Source: Rhizobiaceae bacterium
GTDB lineage: Bacteria > Pseudomonadota > Alphaproteobacteria > Rhizobiales > Rhizobiaceae
Direction of reading: 5' to 3'
DNA: 27,666 nucleotides
NCBI GenBank assembly: GCA_004299545.1
Contig: SCRB01000803.1
Coordinates: forward strand, 1-27,666
A program made the translations under genes and the position numbers. Positions 16,142 to 23,101 of the stretch are shown piece by piece. The notes beneath the pieces are model-generated. The model was not told the origin of the DNA, made no database searches, and was given only the letters and a program-made list of their open reading frames with translations. The first letter of the stretch is position 1. Every line of letters begins with the position of its first letter.

Positions 16142-16954
16142 ATGAACCGTATTGATGGAAAGATCGCCGTGATCACCGGCGCAACCCAGGGTCTCGGCGC
16201 GGCGATCGCGCGGCTCTTCGCCGAAGCCGGCGCCGGAGGACTCGTCATCGTCGGCCGCAACCGCGCCAAAGGCGAGGCAGTAGCCAAGGAGATCACCGCC
16301 CGGACAGGCGTGAAGGTCGAGATGGTGGCGGCCGACCTCGGCAGGATCGAGGATGTGCGCGCGATCATTCCCGCGACCGAGAAAGCTTTCGGCCGGGTGG
16401 ATATCCTGGTCAACGCGGCAGGCCTCACCGATCGCGGCAACATGCTCAACACCAGCCCCGAGCTTTTCGACCGGATGATCGCGGTCAACACCCGCGCCCC
16501 CTTCTTCCTGATCCAGGATGCGGCGAAGGTCATGGACCGCATGGGGATCGAGGGACGGATCGTCAATATCGGCACCACCTCCGCCCGGGCGGGCCAGCCG
16601 TTCCTGGCGCCCTATTCCGTCTCGAAGGGCGGGCTCGGCACGCTGACCCGCCACGCCGGCTTCGCCCTCATGCGCAACCGCGTCCACGTCAACCAGCTCG
16701 ACATCGGCTGGATGAATTCCGACCACGAACGAGAACTCGTGCTGTCGGAGACGGGCGATCCGGATTTCATAGACCGGGCAGCAGCGGGCAAGCCCTTCGG
16801 CCGTATCCTCGACCCCAAGGAGGTGGCGCGCGCGGTGCTCTGGATGGCCTCGGACGACGCCGGCATGATGACGGGCGCGGTGATCCAGTTCGACCAGTCG
16901 GTATGGGGCGGTTACGACGACGCGCCGGTTCCGGCCAAGCGGCTGGAGGCTTGA
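16142..16954 (+). CDS. short-chain dehydrogenase/reductase
   Basis: The 270-residue protein is a classical SDR. Its cofactor motif is TGATQGLG (residues 12-19), NAAG is at 91-94, and the catalytic set is Asn116, Ser147, Tyr158 and Lys162 (YSVSK). The C-terminus VIQFDQSVWGGYDD is a variation on the usual ending of the sugar-alcohol and ketoacid reductase groups. A good AAGAGG site precedes the ATG by 7 bases. It follows iolD by 189 bases on the same strand, so it may be cotranscribed or have its own promoter. In the cyclitol context it may oxidise or reduce a ring hydroxyl or a ring-opened intermediate; the substrate is not evident. Confidence 0.88.
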   Translation: MNRIDGKIAVITGATQGLGAAIARLFAEAGAGGLVIVGRNRAKGEAVAKEITARTGVKVEMVAADLGRIEDVRAIIPATEKAFGRVDILVNAAGLTDRGNMLNTSPELFDRMIAVNTRAPFFLIQDAAKVMDRMGIEGRIVNIGTTSARAGQPFLAPYSVSKGGLGTLTRHAGFALMRNRVHVNQLDIGWMNSDHERELVLSETGDPDFIDRAAAGKPFGRILDPKEVARAVLWMASDDAGMMTGAVIQFDQSVWGGYDDAPVPAKRLEA

Positions 16955-16967
16955 TCGAATTTCCTTC

Positions 16968-16998
16968 AAAAAATGAGCGCTTTTCAGCGCGCGCTCAT
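16968..16998 (-). terminator. intrinsic terminator of the RpiR regulator gene
   Basis: ATGAGCGC (16973-16980) and GCGCTCAT (16991-16998) form a perfect 8-bp stem with a 10-base loop. Read on the minus strand it is followed at once by six T. The stem includes the regulator's own stop codon. It lies between the convergent SDR and regulator genes. Confidence 0.75.
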
Positions 16999-17864
16999 GG
17001 TTGCGTAACGACGGGAATGCGCGGCTGCTCTGCTTTCTGCAATTTTGCGGCTAGAGCAACCGTCAGCGCCTGTGCCAGACACATCGGCGCGGCGAGCGAG
17101 CGCGAGAAGGTGTACTGGTGCTCGGGAATGGGGAACAGCACGGTCGCGTTCTTGGCGAGCGGCGACAGCGTCGAATCGGAAATGGCGATGATCGGGACAC
17201 CCTTGGCCGCGGCGCTCTCGACGATATTCACCACCTCGGTCGCATAGAACCGGAAGGAAACCGCGAAAAGTAGGTCCGATGAGCGGACGGCGCGCACCAT
17301 ATGGGTGGCAAGGCCCCCGCTGGCATCCAGCAGGACCACCCGCTTGCCGAGCATGGTCAGGATATAGCGCATCAATTCGACAATCGGCGCGGACCGGAGT
17401 TGGCCGACCAGATAGATAGTATCCGCCACCTCCATCATCGCTACGGCCTTGTCGATGGTCTCCGGCAGGATGTCGGTCAACAACTCCTGCAATGTCGCGA
17501 TGTCGCGCAAGACGAGATCGTGAAGAAACGCCCCGCCTCCGGCGTTGCCGCGGTTGCTCAACTCTGCCTCGAGTGCCTTGACGCGCGCCTCGAAACCAGG
17601 CGCCGCCGTCGACAGGCGTTTCTGGAAAAGCGTCTGGAGATCCTTGAATCCGTTATAGCCGAGCATTTGCGCGAAGCGCACGAAGCTTGAAGCATGAACC
17701 CCGCACACGTCGGCGATCGCGTTCAGGGACATGACTGCGACGTCGTTGGGATTTTGCGTCAGATAAACAGCGATCCGCTGGTATGATTTGCTCATCTCGT
17801 CGTGGCGCTCGTGGATGAGGCGAATGAGGTCTTCATAATCGTTCGGAATCTGCTGGCGTTGCAT
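16995..17864 (-). CDS. RpiR-family transcriptional regulator, probable IolR
   Basis: The 289-residue protein has an N-terminal RpiR helix-turn-helix domain (about residues 12-85: MSKSYQRIAVYL, then VMSLNAIADVCGVHASSFVRFAQMLGYNGF). Its C-terminal SIS sugar-phosphate-isomerase-like domain (about 125-280) includes VADTIYLVGQLRSAP, LLFAVSFRFYATEVVNIVE and GVPIIAISDSTLSPLA. In rhizobia the inositol regulator IolR is of this family. An inverted repeat GCAAT-TTTT-ATTGC lies 12 bases upstream of the ATG, with GAAGG as ribosome site, so the protein probably represses its own gene. The same motif marks the importer and aldolase/iolD control regions, making this the likely regulator of the whole cyclitol locus. 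The SIS domain presumably senses a phosphorylated or keto intermediate. Confidence 0.9.
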   Translation of the reverse strand: MQRQQIPNDYEDLIRLIHERHDEMSKSYQRIAVYLTQNPNDVAVMSLNAIADVCGVHASSFVRFAQMLGYNGFKDLQTLFQKRLSTAAPGFEARVKALEAELSNRGNAGGGAFLHDLVLRDIATLQELLTDILPETIDKAVAMMEVADTIYLVGQLRSAPIVELMRYILTMLGKRVVLLDASGGLATHMVRAVRSSDLLFAVSFRFYATEVVNIVESAAAKGVPIIAISDSTLSPLAKNATVLFPIPEHQYTFSRSLAAPMCLAQALTVALAAKLQKAEQPRIPVVTQP

Positions 17865-17876
17865 TGAGCGGCCTTC

Positions 17877-17890
17877 GCAATTTTTATTGC
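17877..17890. promoter_or_regulatory. putative IolR autoregulatory operator
   Basis: GCAAT-TTTT-ATTGC is a perfect 5+4+5 inverted repeat next to the regulator's ribosome site, 12 bases before its ATG. I could not assign a convincing -35/-10 pair around it. Confidence 0.6.
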
Positions 17891-17982
17891 ATAGTGCCGC
17901 AAAATTCACGCATTTGCCAGATGATTTCCAGGGCTTAGGACATGTGCCGCGTTTCGCTTGCCGGCCGTGATGACGCGAGGCG

Positions 17983-18780
17983 TCACCGGACCATGGCTTT
18001 GGTCGAGAGCCGCGACAGGCCGAGAAGCACCACCATCGTCGCCACGCCGAGGATGGTGGCCAGCGTCGCCGCGTCGAAGATCGCACCGCGATCGGAGAGT
18101 GCGAAAATCTTCACGGGCAGTGTCACCCAGCCGGGCGGATAGACCATCACGGTTGCCCCGAGTTCGCCCATCGACAGCGCGAAGGACAGGCTGAAGGCAC
18201 CGACCAGGTAAGGCAGCAGAAGCGGCAGCGTAACCCGGCGGAGCCGGTAGAACGGCCGCGCGCCGAGGCTTTCGGCCACCTGTTCGCAGTCCGCCGGTAT
18301 CCGCGCCAGGCCCGCCGTTACGTTGCCGTAGGTGAAGGCGGAAATCAGTATGAAATGCGCGATCAGCACGATCCAGGTGGTGCCGTTCAGCAGGAAAGGC
18401 GGCTTGCTGAAGGCGACGAGCAGGGCGAGACCGACGGAAACCGACGGAACGGCGCTCGGAATGAAGAAGAGAAGATCGAGCACCCTCTTCGAGGGTCCCC
18501 TCATGCCGCGCAACGCTAGCGCCGCCCAAGTGCCGCACAGCAGCGCGGCGGCGCTCGCCAGAACGCCGGTCAGCAGGCTGGCCTTCAGGGCGTCGTAGGA
18601 GTCGGTATGGAACGCCCGGGAATAATGGACCAGCGTCATGTTGCTCGGCAGGATATCGTTCCACTGGCCGCTGAAGCCGGCGAGCACGATGACGCCGACC
18701 GGCAGGCCGTAGACGACCAGGAAGAGCGGCACGGTGAGCGCCCATGCGGCCAATCGCCAGGGCTTAGACCAGACCAGCAC
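17983..18780 (-). CDS. phnV: 2-aminoethylphosphonate ABC importer, permease PhnV
   Basis: This 265-residue inner-membrane permease has about six hydrophobic segments, starting with WALTVPLFLVVYGLPVGVI near residues 13-31. The family's cytoplasmic EAA-type loop is near residues 170-190 (CEQVAESLGARPFYRLRRVTLPL). It pairs with PhnU to form the channel. The GTG start at 18780 overlaps the end of phnU by 17 bases. It is the last gene of the importer operon. A small perfect hairpin (TGACGC-GAG-GCGTCA, 17971-17985) covers its stop codon but has no T-run. Assignment as PhnV rests on gene order after a clear PhnS. Confidence 0.85.
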   Translation of the reverse strand: MLVWSKPWRLAAWALTVPLFLVVYGLPVGVIVLAGFSGQWNDILPSNMTLVHYSRAFHTDSYDALKASLLTGVLASAAALLCGTWAALALRGMRGPSKRVLDLLFFIPSAVPSVSVGLALLVAFSKPPFLLNGTTWIVLIAHFILISAFTYGNVTAGLARIPADCEQVAESLGARPFYRLRRVTLPLLLPYLVGAFSLSFALSMGELGATVMVYPPGWVTLPVKIFALSDRGAIFDAATLATILGVATMVVLLGLSRLSTKAMVR

Positions 18781-19642
18781 GCCTGCCTCCGAAATGCGCT
18801 ATGGCCAGCCGGTAGAGGCTGTAAAGCCCGAGCGACAGGGCGACATTGACCACGGCTATGACGCAGGCGGTCGTATAATCGAACTCCTGGATGGCCTTGC
18901 TATAGATGAGAAGCGGCAGGGTGATGACGTCCTTGGCGCCGATGAACAGGACGATGCCGAATTCGTTCACAGTGAGAAGCAGGCAAAGGCTGCCGCCGGC
19001 GACCAGGGCGGGAAGCGAGGCCGGCAGGAGGATCTGGCGGATGATGCGCAAGGGCCTGGCGCCAAGGCTGCTGGCAACTTCGATCTGCGCCTGATCGAAC
19101 GTCGCGAACGTCGCCAGCAGGGGCCGCATGACGAAAGGCGTGTAGACCGTCGTTTCCGCCAGGATCACGCCCCATTGCGAATAGAGGAAGTCGATCGGCG
19201 GCAGGTCCAGGCTGAAGACGTGCATCAGCGTCTCGTTGAGCAATCCTGCCGAGCCGTAGATGAAGGTGAAGGCCAGCGTCACCAGGAAGGTCGGCAGCGC
19301 GATCACCGTGTCGATCAGCCGTCCCGCCAGCTTCGCCCCCGGAAAGGGCACAAAGGCGATGACCAGCGACAGCACGAAACCGAGCACGATGCAGCCGGCA
19401 GTGGCGCTGACCGCGATGACCACGGTGTGGTAGAGGCCGTCGAGGAACCGGCTCGACGTCAACACCTGTTCGAAGGTGGCGAGCGAAGGCGCGTCCTCGC
19501 CGAACGAGGCGCGCACGATCAGGCCGAGCGGATAGAAGAACAGCACCGCCAGCACCAGAAGCGGCGGCACGACCCACAGGCCGTCTATATTCGGCCGCTG
19601 TGCCGGTGCGGCGGTGAGCGCCGTGTCAGCCACGGCCCGCAT
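18764..19642 (-). CDS. phnU: 2-aminoethylphosphonate ABC importer, permease PhnU
   Basis: The 292-residue protein is a polytopic permease of the same class as PhnV, with a first membrane span near residues 24-42 (WVVPPLLVLAVLFFYPL) and an EAA-type loop near 180-200 (IEVASSLGARPLRIIRQILLP). It overlaps phnT by 17 bases and phnV by 17 bases, so the importer genes are translationally linked. ATG 19642 is chosen; a GTG three codons later is possible. Longer frames to 19687 would run deeper into phnT and look unlikely. Confidence 0.85.
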   Translation of the reverse strand: MRAVADTALTAAPAQRPNIDGLWVVPPLLVLAVLFFYPLGLIVRASFGEDAPSLATFEQVLTSSRFLDGLYHTVVIAVSATAGCIVLGFVLSLVIAFVPFPGAKLAGRLIDTVIALPTFLVTLAFTFIYGSAGLLNETLMHVFSLDLPPIDFLYSQWGVILAETTVYTPFVMRPLLATFATFDQAQIEVASSLGARPLRIIRQILLPASLPALVAGGSLCLLLTVNEFGIVLFIGAKDVITLPLLIYSKAIQEFDYTTACVIAVVNVALSLGLYSLYRLAIAHFGGRRAGLV

Positions 19643-20780
19643 CCTCCGGCACCAGCGTGACTTCCGCGGGATTGAAATGCACCGCAATCGTTTCGCCGAT
19701 GCGCGGCGGGTTTGCCATCGGCGCGGATGTCATGCGTGCCTCTTCGCCTCCGATATTGAGCGTGATGTTTTGTACATCGCCTTGCCATTGCACGCTGAGC
19801 ACGGTCCCCGAGATGGAATTCGGTTCCTCGGCGGCACGGGAAAACCTGAAATCATGCGGCCTGATGCAAAGCAGGCATTCCTTGTCCGCAGGTATGCCAT
19901 GGTGATTGCGCGCCGATAGCATCGCTTGCCCAAAGCGCACCCTGGCCATCTGGCCGCCATCAGGTCGCAGGTCCGTAACAGGCAGCAGGTTTGCACGGCC
20001 GAGGAATTCCGCGGCGAAGCGGTTCGGCGGATGGCGGAAAAGCGACTGGGATTCGCCGAACGCCTTCAACCTGCCGTCCCGCATGATGCCGATATGATTG
20101 GCCAGCGTCAGGGCCTCGCTCTGGTCATGGGTGACGTAAAGGACGGTGAGATTCGGCAGGTCGCGATGAAGTTTCGCCAACTCGTCGAGCATCGAGCGGC
20201 GGATTTGTGCATCGAGTGCCGAAAGCGGTTCGTCGAGAAGCAGGACCTGCGGCTTCGGCGCCAGCGCCCTGGCGATGGCGACACGCTGTTGCTGCCCGCC
20301 GGACAGTTCACGCGGATAGCGTTTCGCGTAGGCCGACATGCCGACAATAGCCAGGCATTCGGGCACACGGTTGCGGATCACTTCCTCGCCGGCACCATGA
20401 GCACGCAGACCGAACGCGACATTCTCCTCCACCCGCATATGCGGAAAGAGCGCATAATTCTGCACCACCATGCCGATCTGGCGATCATATGGCGCCAGAT
20501 AGGTGACGTCGCGGTCGCCGATAAGGATGCGGCCGGCCGAAGGGCGCACGAAACCTGCCACCGCGCGTAGCGCGGTGGTCTTGCCGGAGCCGGACGGCCC
20601 GATGAGGGCCACGATCTCACCCGGATTAACAGTAAGATTAAGAGATTCAAGAACGGTGAGCGCGCCATAGGCGACCGACACGTTATCGAAGGTGATCCGG
20701 CTGCCGCCCGATATGGTGGCCGCCGGGGACACAACGCTTTCCGTGCGGGGCGTCCTTTCCACGACAGCCGTTTGCGCCAT
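19626..20780 (-). CDS. phnT: 2-aminoethylphosphonate ABC importer, ATP-binding protein PhnT
   Basis: The 384-residue ATPase has an N-terminal ABC domain and a C-terminal TOBE-like domain (about residues 300-384), as in the spermidine/iron/phosphonate importer group. Walker A is GPSGSGKT (61-68), the Q-loop is in MVVQNYALFPHM, the signature is LSGGQ (159-163), Walker B is LLLDEP (180-185), and the switch histidine is in VTHDQSEA. It has an N-terminal extension of about 28 residues before the ABC fold. Its ATG shares one base with the phnS stop (TGATG). It energises uptake by PhnU/PhnV. Confidence 0.9.
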   Translation of the reverse strand: MAQTAVVERTPRTESVVSPAATISGGSRITFDNVSVAYGALTVLESLNLTVNPGEIVALIGPSGSGKTTALRAVAGFVRPSAGRILIGDRDVTYLAPYDRQIGMVVQNYALFPHMRVEENVAFGLRAHGAGEEVIRNRVPECLAIVGMSAYAKRYPRELSGGQQQRVAIARALAPKPQVLLLDEPLSALDAQIRRSMLDELAKLHRDLPNLTVLYVTHDQSEALTLANHIGIMRDGRLKAFGESQSLFRHPPNRFAAEFLGRANLLPVTDLRPDGGQMARVRFGQAMLSARNHHGIPADKECLLCIRPHDFRFSRAAEEPNSISGTVLSVQWQGDVQNITLNIGGEEARMTSAPMANPPRIGETIAVHFNPAEVTLVPEDAGRG

Positions 20781-21808
20781 CAGTTGCCCGATATGGCCTG
20801 GTTGTAGGCGGCTACGTCTTCCTTCAGGGAGCCCAGCACCTTGCTCCAGTCCGGCGACCATATCTCCACTCCCTTCAGCATGGCGTTGAGCTTCTTGAAG
20901 TTATCGTCGTCGGGCTTCACGTCGCTGCGCACCGGAAAGCCTTGAGCAACGGAGCTGACCTCGCCTTGAGCGTCTTTCGACAGCAGGAAATCGATCAGCT
21001 TCTTGCCATTATCGGTGTTCGGGCCTCCCTTCACCAGAGCGATGTAATAGGGCAGCGCAAAAGCCGTCTTCTTGCCGTTCGGCCCGGTCGGGAAGAATAT
21101 CTTGATGTTGGGATTATCGGCCGACTGCGACATGTTCATCTGCATGTCGCCATTGGCGACATAAAGCTCGCCCTTGTTCACCAGCGCCGTCAGCTTGCCG
21201 GTCGAAGCCGATGGCCCGAGATTGTTGACCTGCAACTTCTTAAGATAGGCGAGGCCCTTTTCCTTGCTGCCGAAAGCGTGAAACGCCTGTAGCATCAGCG
21301 CGGTCCCATCCCCTGCCTGGCCGGGCGTCGAATACTGGATCTTCTGCTTGAATTTAGGATTGAGCAGATCCTCGTAGGTTGCCGGCGCTTTCTTCAGGAT
21401 GGCGGCGTTATAAATGAAATTCGGATAGTTGTTGACCATGGCATAGAAACGGCCGCCGGCGTCCTTGTCGCGGCTTGCGATCTTGTCGGCCCCCGCCGGC
21501 GTGTAAGCCGCGAGCAGGCCGTCCGCCGCCGCCTTCTGCATGAACGGCGGCAGGGTGACGAGCACGTCGGCCTGGGTGTTGGACTTTTCCTTGGCAATGC
21601 GGTCGACGACGCCGCTCGACCCCGCCTCGACATACTGGACCTTGATGCCGGTTTTCTTGGAAAAGGCCGCAAGCTGGTTGCCGAACCAGCTCGGATCGCC
21701 GTCATGCAGGCCGTCGGCGCTGTAAAGCGTGACGATACCGGCGGCTTCCACGGGCATCGCGCTTGCTGCCAGAAGGCAGGCTGCCACCAGTGCCAATCTC
21801 GTTTTCAT
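20780..21808 (-). CDS. phnS: 2-aminoethylphosphonate-binding periplasmic protein PhnS
   Basis: The 342-residue protein carries a signal peptide (MKTRLALVAACLLAASAMP, cleavage near residue 22-23) and closely matches the known PhnS of enterobacteria. Shared blocks include VTLYSADGLHDGD, QADVLVT-PPF, LQYSTPGQA-DGTA (here IQYSTPGQAGDGTA), GPSASTGKLTALVNKGE, YVANGD-QMN, and a C-terminal PVRSDV. It captures AEP or a related aminophosphonate in the periplasm. A GGGGAG site lies 4 bases before the ATG. The 281-base gap upstream carries inverted repeats and is the likely promoter of phnSTUV. No PhnR-type regulator or phnW is in the window. Confidence 0.93.
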   Translation of the reverse strand: MKTRLALVAACLLAASAMPVEAAGIVTLYSADGLHDGDPSWFGNQLAAFSKKTGIKVQYVEAGSSGVVDRIAKEKSNTQADVLVTLPPFMQKAAADGLLAAYTPAGADKIASRDKDAGGRFYAMVNNYPNFIYNAAILKKAPATYEDLLNPKFKQKIQYSTPGQAGDGTALMLQAFHAFGSKEKGLAYLKKLQVNNLGPSASTGKLTALVNKGELYVANGDMQMNMSQSADNPNIKIFFPTGPNGKKTAFALPYYIALVKGGPNTDNGKKLIDFLLSKDAQGEVSSVAQGFPVRSDVKPDDDNFKKLNAMLKGVEIWSPDWSKVLGSLKEDVAAYNQAISGN

Positions 21809-21924
21809 GCTACTCCCCTTTGCTTGGCGTTTGAGTGTTCCCGAAGGCCGAAAATATCGTCCATGGCCGCTGTCTTGCCGCAGCATGGGCCATTCTCCCT
21901 GCCGAATGTGTTGAGAAGCGAACG

Positions 21925-21948
21925 ATAAGTAAAATCCATTTATCTTAT
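21925..21948. promoter_or_regulatory. inverted repeat upstream of phnS
   Basis: ATAAG (21925-21929) and CTTAT (21944-21948) are arms of an imperfect inverted repeat in an AT-rich stretch about 120 bases before phnS. Its centre, TAAAATCCATTT (21930-21941), also occurs exactly in the aldolase/iolD control region at 14015-14026. It could be part of the phnS promoter or operator; boxes are not clear. Confidence 0.35.
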
Positions 21949-22000
21949 GAAGCAATAGGTTTGATTTATGGTAGGCTCTTCCCCCGCGCGCGCCCTCGAC

Positions 22001-22012
22001 GCCAACGTTGGC
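22001..22012. promoter_or_regulatory. perfect 12-bp palindrome upstream of phnS
   Basis: GCCAACGTTGGC is fully self-complementary. AACGTT-centred palindromes are typical of LacI/GalR-type operators. It lies between the dehydrogenase stop and phnS, about 195 bases before the phnS start. No LacI-type gene is in the window. Confidence 0.35.
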
Positions 22013-22089
22013 ACGGCTGAATGACACATGGATGACAAGCCTGGGGCGGGAAATCACACAAGTTTCCACGCCGTTTTCGAAGCGGTCCG

Positions 22090-23100
22090 TCAGGCGAAAG
22101 CAACGTGCGTTTTCTGCATACGCAAGCGCGGATCGGTCGAGCGGATGGTGACCGGCTTGCCGTCGAGGATTTCGAAGCAACGAGCGAGCGTATCCTCTTC
22201 GAGCCGCCGCATCGCCTCATGGGTGAAGAACGTCAGATGCGGAAAGAGGATGACGTTGTCGCGACCGAACAGCGCGCTCATTGGATGACCGGACTTCCGT
22301 AGCGGTTCCACCGAGTAGACGTCGAGCCCCAAGCCGCCGATCCGCTCGCCCACCACGGCCTCAACAAGAGCCTCCTCGTCTATGATGGCCCCGCGAGAGA
22401 CGTTGACCATGATGGCCGATGGCTTCAGGCACGCGATCTCGGCCCGGCCGATCAGGCCACGCGTCTCATCGTTCAGCACGCAATGGATCGAAACGAAATC
22501 GCTGGCTGCGAGCATCGCCTTCAAATCGTTCACCGGTTCGACGCCGATCGCTTTCAATTCGTCGGGATCGGTATGCGGGCTATAGGCCAGCACTTTCGCG
22601 CGGAAACCCTGGCCGACCATACGCGCCATGGAACGGCCGATCCTGCCGCACCCTACCAATCCTACTGTCGAGCCGGCAATGTCATGGCCCAGCCATCGCT
22701 GTTGCGGCCAGATCCAGCCCGTCTCTTCCGTGGCGCGCGAAATCTCAGGCAGGCGCTTGGCGAGTGCGATCATCAGTGCGAACGCGCCCTCGGCCACGGT
22801 CTCCTCCGCATATTCCGGCACATTGACCACCGGAATTCCCCGCCGCATTGCCGCGGGGATATCGATCGCATCGATGCCGACCCCGTACTTGACGATGCCC
22901 TTGAGTTTTTTCGCTGCGTCGATCACGCGCGCCGTCACCGGCGTGTAGCACATCAGCAGAAGGTCGGCGTCCGCGATGGCCTCGCAGAAATCCGCTTCCG
23001 GAATACCATCGGGCAAGGTGACGAGGCTGACGCCCCGGGCGAGAAGCCCGGCATCGACGCCCGGACATTCCAGTTCGCTGTCGGTGCGGACGGCTTTCAT
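22090..23100 (-). CDS. D-isomer-specific 2-hydroxyacid dehydrogenase (phosphonate-locus paralogue)
   Basis: The 336-residue protein is another NAD-dependent D-2-hydroxyacid dehydrogenase. Its substrate domain has VKYGVGIDAIDI (residues 70-81), its cofactor motif is GCGRIG (150-155), and its catalytic residues are Arg236 in NVSRGA, Glu265 in YSVEPL and His288 in FPHLTF. It is related to phosphoglycerate-dehydrogenase-like enzymes and not close to the copy at 12133-13086. ATG 23100 begins one base after the stop of the PLP enzyme, so the two are translated together. This placement suggests a substrate from the same phosphonate pathway, perhaps a hydroxy- or keto-phosphonate such as phosphonolactate/phosphonopyruvate; that is inference only. 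Phosphite dehydrogenase is another member of the wider family, but no signature for it was recognised. Confidence 0.87.
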   Translation of the reverse strand: MKAVRTDSELECPGVDAGLLARGVSLVTLPDGIPEADFCEAIADADLLLMCYTPVTARVIDAAKKLKGIVKYGVGIDAIDIPAAMRRGIPVVNVPEYAEETVAEGAFALMIALAKRLPEISRATEETGWIWPQQRWLGHDIAGSTVGLVGCGRIGRSMARMVGQGFRAKVLAYSPHTDPDELKAIGVEPVNDLKAMLAASDFVSIHCVLNDETRGLIGRAEIACLKPSAIMVNVSRGAIIDEEALVEAVVGERIGGLGLDVYSVEPLRKSGHPMSALFGRDNVILFPHLTFFTHEAMRRLEEDTLARCFEILDGKPVTIRSTDPRLRMQKTHVAFA

Positions 23101-23101
23101 G

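Noticed and set aside
15101..16969. A 622-codon open frame on the minus strand opposite iolD and the SDR
   Set aside because: It spans two well-supported genes and their gap on the opposite strand and has no recognisable motif.
17971..17985. A terminator for phnV
   Set aside because: TGACGC-GAG-GCGTCA is a perfect but short stem over the stop codon and no T-run follows, so I did not list it as a terminator.
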